Origin: SIG622 sp045604705
GTDB taxonomy: Bacteria > Bacillota > Clostridia > Oscillospirales > CAG-382
Length of the DNA stretch: 21,121 nucleotides
NCBI GenBank assembly: GCA_045604705.1
Contig: JAZUOO010000048.1
Coordinates: forward strand, 1-21,121
Direction of reading: 5' to 3'
The notes under the pieces: model-generated
Told to the model about the DNA's origin: nothing
Seen by the model: the letters and a program-made list of their open reading frames with translations, nothing else
Database searches by the model: none
Position numbers and translations under genes: made by a program
Shown: piece by piece, positions 14,875 through 21,121 of the stretch
Layout of the letters: each line of letters opens with the position of its first letter
How positions within the stretch are numbered: the first letter of the stretch is position 1

Positions 14875-15639
14875 ATGGATATAGCGGTACTTAAAATCCT
14901 TTTGTGGATATTGCTTGCAATTTTGCTGCTTGTTGTCGCGGTTTGTCTTCTCAACGTTAAGATAACCGTGGGGAACAGAGGCAAATTCACCTATAATCTG
15001 TCCGTCGGAGGAATAAGGATAGATCCCATGCGGTTTATCGGCAAAAAGAACGGACACGGAAAAAAGATAAAAGACAAGGCTGCAAAAAAGAAATCGGCGG
15101 GCAAAAAGAAGTCCGGGACAGGCTCTGCCGCAGAAAGCGGGAAGCCGAAAAAGAAGAGCCTGGGCTCGGTACTTTACATGATTGCGAGAATCGGGCAAAC
15201 GGCAGTCAGAGTGCTTCCGCGGGGCGTAAGAATCAGGCTTAAATATCTTAATATCCGTATCGGAGGAAGCGATGCGGCAAAGGTTGCTGTGAATTACGGC
15301 AGGATATATGCGGTGCTTTCGGGACTTTTCGCTCTTTTTGACGGGTACAGAGGATTTCTTTACGGCTTTCGGGCAAGACGCAATAAGGTCAATATAACGG
15401 CGGATTTCCTGACTCAAAAGACAACGGCTGAGTTTGAAATGGTTATATCCTTTTTTGTATGGCAGCTTTTGTTTTCCGGGATAAGGATAGGGGTTTCCGC
15501 AATAGGTGCAATAATCGAAAATACCGCCCAAGAAGAATCGGAGAACGATGAAAATGGAATCTCAGGCGCAGAAAGAATAATAAATAATGCAAAGAACAAT
15601 ACATCCGTACCGCAAAGAACAAATGCGGGCAAAAAGTAA
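14875..15639 (+). CDS. DUF2953 membrane-anchored protein (YtfI-like)
   Basis: 254 residues. One N-terminal membrane helix (about 5-27) leads to VKITVGNRGKFTYNLSVGGI, typical of DUF2953. A long Lys/Ala/Gly-rich linker follows (about 58-95), then a domain with RIGGSDAAKVAVNYGRIYAV and a hydrophobic C-terminal part. The ribosome binding site AAAGGAG (14865-14871) fixes ATG 14875. It sits 42 bases before gerW, the same order as ytfI-ytfJ in Bacillus, which supports a role in sporulation, although its biochemical activity is not known. The charged linker looks disordered. The transferred cassette ends only 64 bases upstream, so the native promoter may have been displaced; a TATAAT at 14842-14847 has no convincing -35 partner. 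Confidence 0.82.
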   Translation: MDIAVLKILLWILLAILLLVVAVCLLNVKITVGNRGKFTYNLSVGGIRIDPMRFIGKKNGHGKKIKDKAAKKKSAGKKKSGTGSAAESGKPKKKSLGSVLYMIARIGQTAVRVLPRGVRIRLKYLNIRIGGSDAAKVAVNYGRIYAVLSGLFALFDGYRGFLYGFRARRNKVNITADFLTQKTTAEFEMVISFFVWQLLFSGIRIGVSAIGAIIENTAQEESENDENGISGAERIINNAKNNTSVPQRTNAGKK

Positions 15640-15681
15640 TTAAAAAGAACGAAACAAACACAGACAACGGAGGGAAGTAAA

Positions 15682-16164
15682 ATGGCAGATACACCAATCA
15701 GTGAAATAATCAAAACAGCTCTTGCAGGCATAAAGGAAGCAGCGGATGCAAATACGGTGATAGGCGAACCCATGACGGTTATGGAGCATACTGTCATAAT
15801 CCCCGTGTCAAAGGTGTCCTGCGGTATTGCGACAGGCGGCTCCGACTTTGGCGGCAAGAAAAAGGAAACAAAAAAGAACTTTGGCGGAGGCGGCGGTACG
15901 GGGCTTACCATCACTCCCGTGGCTTTTCTTGTGATAAATGCCGACGGCGACGTTAAGATGATGAACATCGGAGAAAACTCCGGCTTTGCGACAAGCAAGG
16001 TTGCGGATACCATTGCCACTGTGGACGGTTTTATCGACAAGGCTCCGGATATGCTTTCAAAAATCGCGGCGATATTTAAAAAGAAAGATAAAGGAGAGAA
16101 TGCTTTTTCTCAAAGTAATAACAGCGAAGAAAAAGAAGCAACGGACGACGAAAAGACTGAGTAA
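15682..16164 (+). CDS. gerW: Spore protein GerW (YtfJ family)
   Basis: 160 residues. The family core is intact: NTVIGEPMTVMEHTVIIPVS, then KVSCGIATGGSDFG, a glycine-rich loop FGGGGGTG (about 73-80) and LTITPVAFLVINADG. In Bacillus subtilis YtfJ/GerW is a spore component needed for normal germination with L-alanine. A charged, disordered tail rich in Glu and Lys ends the protein. The ribosome binding site GGAGGGAAG (15668-15676) precedes ATG 15682. It is the last gene of the DUF2953-gerW operon, closed by a terminator 35 bases later. Its presence indicates a spore-forming host lineage. Confidence 0.92.
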   Translation: MADTPISEIIKTALAGIKEAADANTVIGEPMTVMEHTVIIPVSKVSCGIATGGSDFGGKKKETKKNFGGGGGTGLTITPVAFLVINADGDVKMMNIGENSGFATSKVADTIATVDGFIDKAPDMLSKIAAIFKKKDKGENAFSQSNNSEEKEATDDEKTE

Positions 16165-16198
16165 TCGGTTTTGCAGCAATGAAATTTGTGATTTAAGG

Positions 16199-16224
16199 CG
16201 ACGCTTTTATCGGCGTCGTTTTTT
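16199..16224 (+). terminator. Rho-independent terminator of the gerW operon
   Basis: CGACGC (16199-16204) pairs with GCGTCG (16213-16218) across an 8-base loop, followed by six T (16219-16224). Confidence 0.85.
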
Positions 16225-16404
16225 GTGTAGATTTCCCATAATTTCAAGAGAGGGCGAGAACATTGTGCTTGAAAAAACTCATGCTCGCTTTCGACCTTAA
16301 GGCGGCAGCGAAGTAATTTAAAATAAATAATTCCGGTTTTGTCACTTGTTGGATACTTTCGTAAAGGCATTTTTTATAAGTTTATGTCAATGTTATTTTG
16401 CCGT
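16225..16404. other. Intergenic stretch without a recognised gene
   Basis: No coding frame with start signals on either strand. An 86-codon minus-strand frame ending inside gerW has no Shine-Dalgarno and no family resemblance. Confidence 0.55.
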
Positions 16405-16485
16405 AAAAATAACAAAAGTCGGCACTTGCACGCAAATGCAAGCCCCAACACGTATAGTATAACATAAGGGGTATGTGGCTGTCAA
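16405..16485 (-). promoter_or_regulatory. Minus-strand promoter followed at once by a terminator-like hairpin
   Basis: On the minus strand, TTGACA (16485-16480), an 18-base spacer, then TATACT (16461-16456). The predicted start is near 16449. From 16449 to 16418 the transcript would fold into a long stem (13 positions with one mismatch and two G-U pairs, loop 16431-16436), then run into TTTTGTTATTTTT (16417-16405). This is either an attenuator or a very short RNA gene. No coding gene lies downstream on that strand. Confidence 0.45.
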
Positions 16486-16559
16486 CAGTAAATTGGTAAT
16501 AATGACTTAAATCTCTGTAATATACAAAAAATTTTTAGTAACTTTGTTGAATTTACATA

Positions 16560-16588
16560 TTGCAAAAGCTCAAAATATATGCTATAAT
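16560..16588 (+). promoter_or_regulatory. Promoter of the long structured RNA
   Basis: TTGCAA (16560-16565), a 17-base spacer and a perfect TATAAT (16583-16588). Predicted start about 16595. Confidence 0.75.
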
Positions 16589-16594
16589 ATAGAC

Positions 16595-17136
16595 ACAAAA
16601 GAAAGAGAGGTACAGTCCAATGAGAAAGTAAGTCGATAACTCTTACGAAGGAAGCAACAAAAAACCTGTATCGATAACGGATAAGGTTTTCGGGAAAAGC
16701 GGCAGAAAGAACAAACCGCATAAAGCATGATATGTATAGGCAAATACAGAAATAAAATACATATCACGAAGTAAATAAAAATAAGTACAATCTATCACCT
16801 TCGTAAAGAGCAGGACAATTCGCTTCTTGCAGAATAAAACAAATAAAAAACAATTGTGTTCCCGATTGGGAAGTAAGTTCTCAGCAGAGAATTTGAAAAG
16901 AAAGGTTTTATTAATGCAGTTTTAAAAAGGCAGGAGGCAGACCACAGAAAGCGAGGAGTAAAAAAGATGTTAGATATTAAGGAGAGCCGGAAATAGCCCT
17001 CGGTAGTGCGTAAAGAAGCATTTATCGAGGGCTGTTTCCATTTCAGGATATAGTGAATAATGAATATGAATAATGGTGATTTCCGTTTGAGATTTTATTG
17101 AATTTGTAATCTCAGGTTGCGGAAATTTTTGTTTTT
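16595..17136 (+). ncRNA. Long structured non-coding RNA of unassigned family
   Basis: About 0.5 kb with no open frame longer than a few codons but dense, well-separated hairpins. Pairs are 16628-16632/16642-16646; 16661-16667/16684-16690 (7 bp); 16699-16702/16716-16719; 16728-16737/16757-16766 (10 bp); 16766-16771/16799-16804; 16810-16815/16825-16830; 16859-16863/16868-16872 (GATT loop); 16878-16882/16887-16891 (AGCA loop); and a 14-bp stem, 16989-17002/17026-17039, with one G-U pair. A near-consensus promoter precedes it and a nested terminator with a T tract ends it at 17136; the RNA may be processed near 17040. GA-rich stretches precede tiny open frames such as MRK and MLDIKESRK. It is not RNase P, tmRNA, 6S or SRP RNA by any signature I know. 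ROOL, raiA, OLE and similar large RNAs are candidates to test. Confidence 0.6.
17079..17136 (+). terminator. Terminator with two nested stems
   Basis: Outer stem ATTTCCG (17079-17085) / CGGAAAT (17120-17126), inner stem GAGATT (17089-17094) / AATCTC (17108-17113), then T-rich 17126-17136. It marks the end of the long RNA transcript. Confidence 0.75.
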
Positions 17137-17349
17137 AGTATTGAGTTCCGGCGGTATGGAATCTTTTTTAAAAATTAAAATTAAGATTTACTATGTGTGA
17201 CGGAGTCCACTTCACACCGAACATTTTGAAATCAAATGTAATTGCGAAGTAATTGTCCTTCCATAAATCCTAATTAACTTTTTATAATTGGTGTAAATCC
17301 TATTTCCTAACTCCTCTCAATTATGAATTCTCTCTTTCCTTTCCCTTGC
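17137..17349. other. Intergenic stretch without a recognised gene
   Basis: AT-rich sequence with a 6-bp GTGTGA/TCACAC hairpin near 17195-17217. It also has AAATCCTA motifs echoing, in reverse, the AGGATTTAGG repeat at 5216-5237. No gene is supported. Confidence 0.5.
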
Positions 17350-17389
17350 TTGAAAAATTCATATATGCTCTTTATAATTAATATAGCAT
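17350..17389 (+). promoter_or_regulatory. Promoter and possible operator of the TetR-family gene
   Basis: TTGAAA (17350-17355), a 17-base spacer, then TATAAT (17373-17378). Inverted half-sites ATGCT (17365-17369) and AGCAT (17385-17389) flank the -10 box, where an autorepressing TetR dimer would be expected to bind. Promoter confidence is good; the operator is tentative. Confidence 0.65.
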
Positions 17390-17513
17390 CTATTAAGTTT
17401 GAAAAATTTGCCGCCAAGAAAATCAAGAGGAATGCCGGGACGAATTCAAAGCATTGATTCTTTCCGAAAATCCGATGCGAAAGCTTATGAGAATCCGAAA
17501 GGAACTACGCAAC

Positions 17514-18086
17514 ATGAGAACGCCAAACATTCAAAGCCGTGAGAAATTCATAATCGCGGCGATAGAAGAAATGCAGATGCACGGTATATCCGACTTTTCA
17601 ATAAGGCGTATCGCCGGAAAATGCGGAGTTTCAAGCGGTGCACCCTACAAGCATTTTAAAAACAAAAACGAATTGGTACTTGAATCCATGCGGTATATCA
17701 CCAGAAAATGGGGCGAGGTACAGTTTGCGGTGCTGAAAAAATGCGGAACAAACTCTCGAGTCAGGCTTGTGGAGATAAGTATTGCATACGTAAAATTCCT
17801 TTGCGCAAATCCCGCGTTTCAATCTGTGCTTATGCTCAGTGACAAATCACTTTTGCCGGAGCAGATCTCGGAAAAGGCAAAGATAAGTGAACTGACTGAA
17901 AGGATAATCTCCGAATACTGCAGCGAGGTTGGAATGAGTGACATTGACAGAAAGCGTAAGACTTATGCGGTACGTTCTTTTATATTCGGTGCGGCTTTTA
18001 TGATAAATTCGGGGATTTTCAAAGACGATGAGGAAAATCTCTCACTTGTGCGTTACTGCATCGAAAGGGAGTTTGACCTTGAATAA
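17514..18086 (+). CDS. TetR/AcrR family transcriptional regulator
   Basis: 190 residues. The N-terminal DNA-binding domain carries the TetR pattern: EKFIIAAIEEMQMHGISDFS, helix-turn-helix IRRIAGKCGVSSGAPYKHFK (about 30-49) and NKNELVLESM. The C-terminal two-thirds is a helical ligand-binding domain with no recognised effector. I chose ATG 17514 because AAAGGA (17498-17503) precedes it by 10 bases, and the protein then begins at the usual distance from the first helix. TTG or ATG codons at 17454, 17475 and 17487 would add up to 20 residues without a good site. It is followed 60 bases later by the PAQR gene, which it may control together with itself. Confidence 0.88.
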   Translation: MRTPNIQSREKFIIAAIEEMQMHGISDFSIRRIAGKCGVSSGAPYKHFKNKNELVLESMRYITRKWGEVQFAVLKKCGTNSRVRLVEISIAYVKFLCANPAFQSVLMLSDKSLLPEQISEKAKISELTERIISEYCSEVGMSDIDRKRKTYAVRSFIFGAAFMINSGIFKDDEENLSLVRYCIEREFDLE

Positions 18087-18087
18087 A

Positions 18088-18102
18088 ACCGTAACTGACG
18101 GT
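18088..18102 (+). promoter_or_regulatory. Small inverted repeat between the TetR and PAQR genes
   Basis: ACCGT (18088-18092) and ACGGT (18098-18102) separated by 5 bases, directly after the TetR stop codon. It could be a second TetR operator or a weak RNA hairpin; there is no T tract. Confidence 0.25.
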
Positions 18103-18146
18103 AAAAATAAACAAACACAAAGTAATATGAAAGGATGGTCATTATT

Positions 18147-18833
18147 ATGGCAAGAACCATACTGAAAGACAGAAAGTTGCCCGACTATACCAAGGGAGAA
18201 GAAATATTCAACATGGTAAGCCACATAACCGGCGGAGCACTGGGTATCGCCGCACTGACATTATGCGTGGTATTTTCATTTTTGGAATGGGACGCTTACA
18301 AAATTGTCGGCTCGTTCATATACGGATTTTCCGTTGTACTGCTCTACACGGTATCCAGTCTTTATCATGGCATTACCCCGAAAAAGGACATTGCCAAAAA
18401 GGTTTTTCAGGTTATTGATCATTGCATGATATTCATTCTCATTGCGGGAACCTACACCCCTATAACTCTCGGTGCAATGCGTGAGGTTAACGCACCTCTT
18501 GCTTGGGTGGTTTTCGGATTTGTATGGGGGGCGTCGGCACTTGGTGTCGTTCTTAATGCGATAGACATAAAGATGTATAAGAAGTTCTCCATGATATGCT
18601 ACCTTGTGATAGGCTGGTGTGCCATTTTTACACTAAAAACACTTATTGAGTCGATAACACTGACAGGCTTCCTTTTCATAATCCTCGGCGGAGTATCCTA
18701 CTCCATCGGTGCGGCACTTTACAGCATGGGACACAAAAAGGGACTGAAGTATATGCATTCGGTGTTCCACATATTTGTTGTGTTCGGAACTGTGCTGCAT
18801 TTCTTTGGGATACTTTTTTATGTTATACTTTAG
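18147..18833 (+). CDS. Hemolysin III / PAQR family seven-helix membrane protein
   Basis: 228 residues with seven predicted membrane helices. Family metal-site motifs are present: SSLYHG in helix 2, DHCMIFILIAGTYTP in helix 3 and the C-terminal HSVFHIFVVFGTVLHFF. These His and Asp residues bind zinc in the structurally known relatives (adiponectin receptors), which have hydrolase-like activity. The bacterial 'hemolysin III' name is historical, and a membrane-homeostasis role is more likely. I chose ATG 18147 since the ATG at 18135 lies inside the Shine-Dalgarno GAAAGGA (18129-18135), leaving no spacing. It follows the TetR gene and is probably its target. Confidence 0.9.
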   Translation: MARTILKDRKLPDYTKGEEIFNMVSHITGGALGIAALTLCVVFSFLEWDAYKIVGSFIYGFSVVLLYTVSSLYHGITPKKDIAKKVFQVIDHCMIFILIAGTYTPITLGAMREVNAPLAWVVFGFVWGASALGVVLNAIDIKMYKKFSMICYLVIGWCAIFTLKTLIESITLTGFLFIILGGVSYSIGAALYSMGHKKGLKYMHSVFHIFVVFGTVLHFFGILFYVIL

Positions 18834-18927
18834 AACCTGCGGTGCAATGCAAAATGCAAAATGCAAAGGGCGAAATGCAGAATTTAGGTAAAAAGCTTCG
18901 CTTTTGATTTTATTGTATCGCGGTCTT

Positions 18928-18959
18928 TGTAGGGCACGACCTGTGTGTCGTGCCATGAG
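18928..18959 (+). repeat. Copy 1 of a 32-base palindromic direct repeat
   Basis: Begins TGTAGGGCACGAC and ends GTCGTGCCATGAG. The perfect 8-bp stem has loop CTGTGT. Identical to 19212-19243. Confidence 0.85.
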
Positions 18960-19211
18960 GGGATCGCAACAATCACAAACCGCACAACGCTTCGTGGGTG
19001 CACAAACCATGCCTCGCCCTTTGGGAGAGGTGGCAGCGAAGCTGACGGTGAAGAATTCAGAGAATTCTTTAAAGAAATCTTAGATTTCTTCGGAGAGGGT
19101 GCAGGCATCGCAACAATTACAATCCGCACAACGCTCCGTGGGCACACAAACATAATTTTGCATTTTGCATTCTGCATTTTGCATTACGAAGCTCCGTTGG
19201 AGCACAGAATA

Positions 19212-19243
19212 TGTAGGGCACGACCTGTGTGTCGTGCCATGAG
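19212..19243 (+). repeat. Copy 2 of the 32-base palindromic direct repeat
   Basis: Identical to and in the same orientation as 18928-18959, 284 bases further on. It lies just outside the right inverted arm, whereas copy 1 lies inside the left arm. Confidence 0.85.
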
Positions 19244-19284
19244 CCTTCGGATAATAGATAATAAAGAATAGATATTGATAACAC

Positions 19285-19338
19285 GATTTCCGCAACAGCT
19301 GAATTTCTCGGCTCTGATTACGGAAATCTTCTTTTTTT
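19285..19338 (+). terminator. Terminator downstream of the PAQR gene and repeat mosaic
   Basis: GATTTCCG (19285-19292) pairs with CGGAAATC (19321-19328), with a weaker inner pairing, followed by TTCTTTTTTT (19329-19338). The outer stem matches that of the terminator at 17079-17126. Confidence 0.7.
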
Positions 19339-19386
19339 ACCCAAAAAGAACCACAGAATTCAACACCCACCACCCTTCGCGGCAAC

Positions 19387-19414
19387 AAAAAAGGGCGTGT
19401 CTGAAGACACACCC
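19387..19414 (-). terminator. Rho-independent terminator of pckG
   Basis: On the minus strand, GGGTGTGTC (19414-19406) / GACACGCCC (19401-19393) with loop TTCA, then six T (19392-19387). It lies 26 bases beyond the pckG stop codon. Confidence 0.88.
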
Positions 19415-19440
19415 TTAAAATACAGTATTCTGTTTTTAAA

Positions 19441-21121
19441 TTACTTGGAGAGGTTAGCAACAAGCTTGTCAAGCTCTTCGTAAAGCTCTTTGGGCATTCT
19501 ACCGCCGACAGAGTCGATCTGAGCGTAGAATTCCTTGATGTTGTCAACGTCTTCAAGCCAGGAAGCATTGTCAACTCTGAGAAGCTCTTCCATTGTTTCC
19601 TTGGAAATGTCAAGACCTTCAATGTTGATGTCTTCAGCCTTCGGTACATAACCGATTGCTGTTTCGTTTGCATCAACTGTGCCCTCGCATCTCTTGAGAA
19701 TCCAGTCGAGAACTCTGAGGTTGTCGCCGAAGCCGGGCCAGATGAAGTTACCCTCGTCATCTGTTCTGAACCAGTTAACGTGGAATATCTTGGGAGCGTT
19801 GGGAATCTTCTTGCCCATTTCCAGCCAGTGAGCGAAGTAGTCACCCATGTTGTAGCCGCAGAAAGGTCTCATTGCCATTGGGTCACGTCTTACAACACCT
19901 ACAGCACCTGTTGCAGCTGCTGTTGTTTCGGAAGCCATGATGGAGCCAACGAATGTACCGTGCTGCCAGTCTCTTGACTGATATACGAGGGGAGCAGTCT
20001 TAGCACGTCTGCCGCCGAATACGATAGCGGAAAGCGGAACGCCTGTCATGCTGTCAAATTCTGCGGATACGCAGGGACAATTCTTAGCGAGAGCTGTAAA
20101 TCTGGAGTTGGGATGAGCACCGCAGGTAGACTTTTCCTTTTTGTCGTACTTTGTATAGTCCCACTTGTTGCCCTTCCAGTCGATAGCGTTTGCGGGAGGA
20201 TTGTTGTCAAGACCTTCCCACCAAACTGTGTTGTCATCGAGGTTATGAACAACGTTTGTGAAGATTGTATCTCTCATTGTTGTGTGGAGAGCGTTGGGGT
20301 TGGACTTTTCATTTGTACCGGGAGCAACGCCGAAGAAGCCGTTTTCGGGGTTAACAGCCCAGAGTCTGCCGTCCTTACCAACTCTTATCCATGCAATATC
20401 GTCACCTACGCACCATACCTTGTATCCCTTCTGTGCATAAACAGCCGGAGGAATGAGCATAGCAAGGTTTGTCTTACCGCAAGCGGAGGGGAATGCAGCG
20501 GAGATATATTTGATTTCGCCGTTCGGGAATTCAACACCGAGGATAAGCATATGCTCTGCGAACCAGTTTTCGTGCTTACCGAGGTAAGAAGCAATTCTCA
20601 GAGCGAAGCACTTCTTACCGAGAAGAACGTTTCCGCCGTAACCGGAGTTAACGGACATGATTGTGTTGTCTTCGGGGAAGTGAACGATGTATCTGTTCTC
20701 TTCGTCGATGTCTGCTCTTGCGTGGAGACCCTTGATGAAGTCGCCGTCGGGACCGATAGCTTCAAGTACGTTTGTACCAACTCTTGTCATGATAAGCATA
20801 TTGAGTACAACGTAGATGGAGTCTGTAAGCTCGATACCGTACTTTGCAAAGTCGGAACCAACTACGCCCATGGAGTAAGGAATAACATACATTGTTCTGC
20901 CCTTCATGGAGCCCTTGTAGAGCTTGCCGAGCTTTTCGTACATTTCAGCGGGAGCCATCCAGTTGTTGGAAGCACCTGCGTCCTCTTTCTTACTGGTACA
21001 GATGTAGGTTCTGCCTTCTACACGGGCAACGTCATTGATAGCTGTTCTGTGGAGATAGCAATTGGGGAGCTTGTCCTGGTTGAGCTTGATCATCTCGCCG
21101 CTTGCGCAAGCTTCAGCTCTG
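19441..21121 (-). CDS. pckG: Phosphoenolpyruvate carboxykinase (GTP), 5' end outside the window
   Basis: Interconverts oxaloacetate and phosphoenolpyruvate with GTP/GDP, the entry to gluconeogenesis or, in fermenting gut bacteria, a CO2-fixing step toward succinate. 559 residues are visible; the frame stays open to the window edge with family-like sequence before the first Met (RAEACASGEMIKLN), so roughly 40-50 N-terminal residues are missing. Counting from that Met: substrate Arg24 in DVARVEGRT, YGG at 152-154, P-loop PSACGKTN (202-209) with the mobile-loop Cys205, metal-binding Asp pair VGDDIAW (229-235), and NPENGFFGVAPGT (248-260). These define the GTP-type, not the ATP-type, enzyme. The gene is transcribed alone toward its own terminator. 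Confidence 0.95.
   Translation of the reverse strand, partial: RAEACASGEMIKLNQDKLPNCYLHRTAINDVARVEGRTYICTSKKEDAGASNNWMAPAEMYEKLGKLYKGSMKGRTMYVIPYSMGVVGSDFAKYGIELTDSIYVVLNMLIMTRVGTNVLEAIGPDGDFIKGLHARADIDEENRYIVHFPEDNTIMSVNSGYGGNVLLGKKCFALRIASYLGKHENWFAEHMLILGVEFPNGEIKYISAAFPSACGKTNLAMLIPPAVYAQKGYKVWCVGDDIAWIRVGKDGRLWAVNPENGFFGVAPGTNEKSNPNALHTTMRDTIFTNVVHNLDDNTVWWEGLDNNPPANAIDWKGNKWDYTKYDKKEKSTCGAHPNSRFTALAKNCPCVSAEFDSMTGVPLSAIVFGGRRAKTAPLVYQSRDWQHGTFVGSIMASETTAAATGAVGVVRRDPMAMRPFCGYNMGDYFAHWLEMGKKIPNAPKIFHVNWFRTDDEGNFIWPGFGDNLRVLDWILKRCEGTVDANETAIGYVPKAEDINIEGLDISKETMEELLRVDNASWLEDVDNIKEFYAQIDSVGGRMPKELYEELDKLVANLSK

Larger units (their letters stand above)
18846..19243. repeat. Repeat mosaic: inverted arms, two kinds of direct repeat and REP-like hairpins
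   Basis: Imperfect inverted arms built of AATGCAAA units lie at 18846-18885 and 19154-19185. A 32-base direct repeat with stem GGCACGAC/GTCGTGCC occurs exactly twice (18928-18959 and 19212-19243). A ~47-base direct repeat beginning ATCGCAACAAT occurs at 18963-19010 and 19107-19153 with a few differences. Between them is a REP-like palindrome (19012-19030, CCTCGCCC/GGGAGAGG) and triloop hairpins at 18891-18905, 19034-19044, 19051-19069, 19072-19090 and 19191-19203. No protein gene is supported. Similar GGGAGAGG-type elements are scattered through gut Clostridia genomes. This may be a nested set of non-autonomous elements. Confidence 0.75.

Noticed and set aside
14749..15531. 260-codon minus-strand open frame
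   Set aside because: It lies opposite the DUF2953 gene and the end of the PH-domain gene, without start signals; a shadow frame.
15414..16040. 208-codon minus-strand open frame
   Set aside because: It is antisense to gerW, whose family signature is unmistakable.
16110..16370. 86-codon minus-strand frame downstream of the minus-strand promoter at 16456-16485
   Set aside because: No ribosome binding site, low-complexity Ser/Leu tail from the antisense of the gerW acidic tail, and a terminator-like hairpin lies between it and the promoter.
16595..17136. RNase P RNA, tmRNA, 6S RNA or SRP RNA
   Set aside because: None of their conserved cores or terminal sequences (for example a tRNA-like end) could be found.
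18945..19271. 108-codon plus-strand open frame across the repeat mosaic
   Set aside because: It is composed of palindromic repeats, so the open frame is incidental.
19080..19844. 254-codon minus-strand open frame running from the repeat mosaic into pckG
   Set aside because: It overlaps pckG in another frame and continues through repeats; no recognisable domain or ribosome binding site.

Overview
The window comes from a spore-forming Clostridia genome, most likely an Oscillospiraceae/Ruminococcaceae gut bacterium. The evidence is a gerW (ytfJ)/ytfI-type sporulation pair, AAAGGA-type ribosome binding sites before nearly every gene, TTGACA/TATAAT promoters with 17-base spacers, a GTP-type PEP carboxykinase, and REP-like intergenic palindromes of the style common in gut Clostridia. 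I lean toward an [Eubacterium] siraeum-like organism but cannot verify this from sequence alone.

Left part (1-7240): a copper-exporting P-type ATPase (copA, 282-2816) carries a C-terminal CopZ-like domain with its own Shine-Dalgarno and start codon. It ends at a good terminator. A decayed fragment resembling GH29 alpha-L-fucosidase lies on the minus strand (2983-3111). A strong promoter then drives a two-gene overlapping operon: a sugar-phosphate nucleotidylyltransferase and a NahK-like anomeric sugar kinase. Together they could turn a free hexose or N-acetylhexosamine into an NDP-sugar. A convergent minus-strand gene encodes an isomerase of the L-fucose/L-arabinose family.

Middle (7484-13601): two adjacent half-size ABC exporters (7638-11319) carry complementary degenerate ATPase motifs and should form one heterodimeric exporter. 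On the minus strand follow an ECF sigma factor and two related single-pass membrane proteins that look like its anti-sigma partners.

Accessory island (13734-14810): this is the most unusual part. A near-consensus promoter is preceded by three CAATTG sites at 9-base spacing. It is followed, essentially at the predicted transcription start, by an array of small hairpins separated by AGCTAAAT motifs. The motifs run forward in the left half and inverted (ATTTAGCT) in the right half, so the ~200-base leader can fold into a chain of stacked junctions. Directly downstream lie two ATGA-overlapping AT-rich genes: a four-helix-bundle protein (23S rRNA intervening-sequence/Avd-like family) and a bacterial PH-domain (bPH_1) protein. 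I propose this as a transferred RNA-protein cassette, inserted just upstream of the sporulation pair.

Right part (14875-21121): the DUF2953 (YtfI-like) and GerW genes end at a clear terminator. Next comes about 1.2 kb without a protein gene. It contains a strong promoter (16560-16588) and a ~0.5 kb highly structured RNA that I could not assign to a family. A TetR-family regulator and a hemolysin III/PAQR membrane protein follow, then a 400-base mosaic of direct and inverted repeats, and finally the 5'-truncated minus-strand pckG gene, which runs off the right edge.
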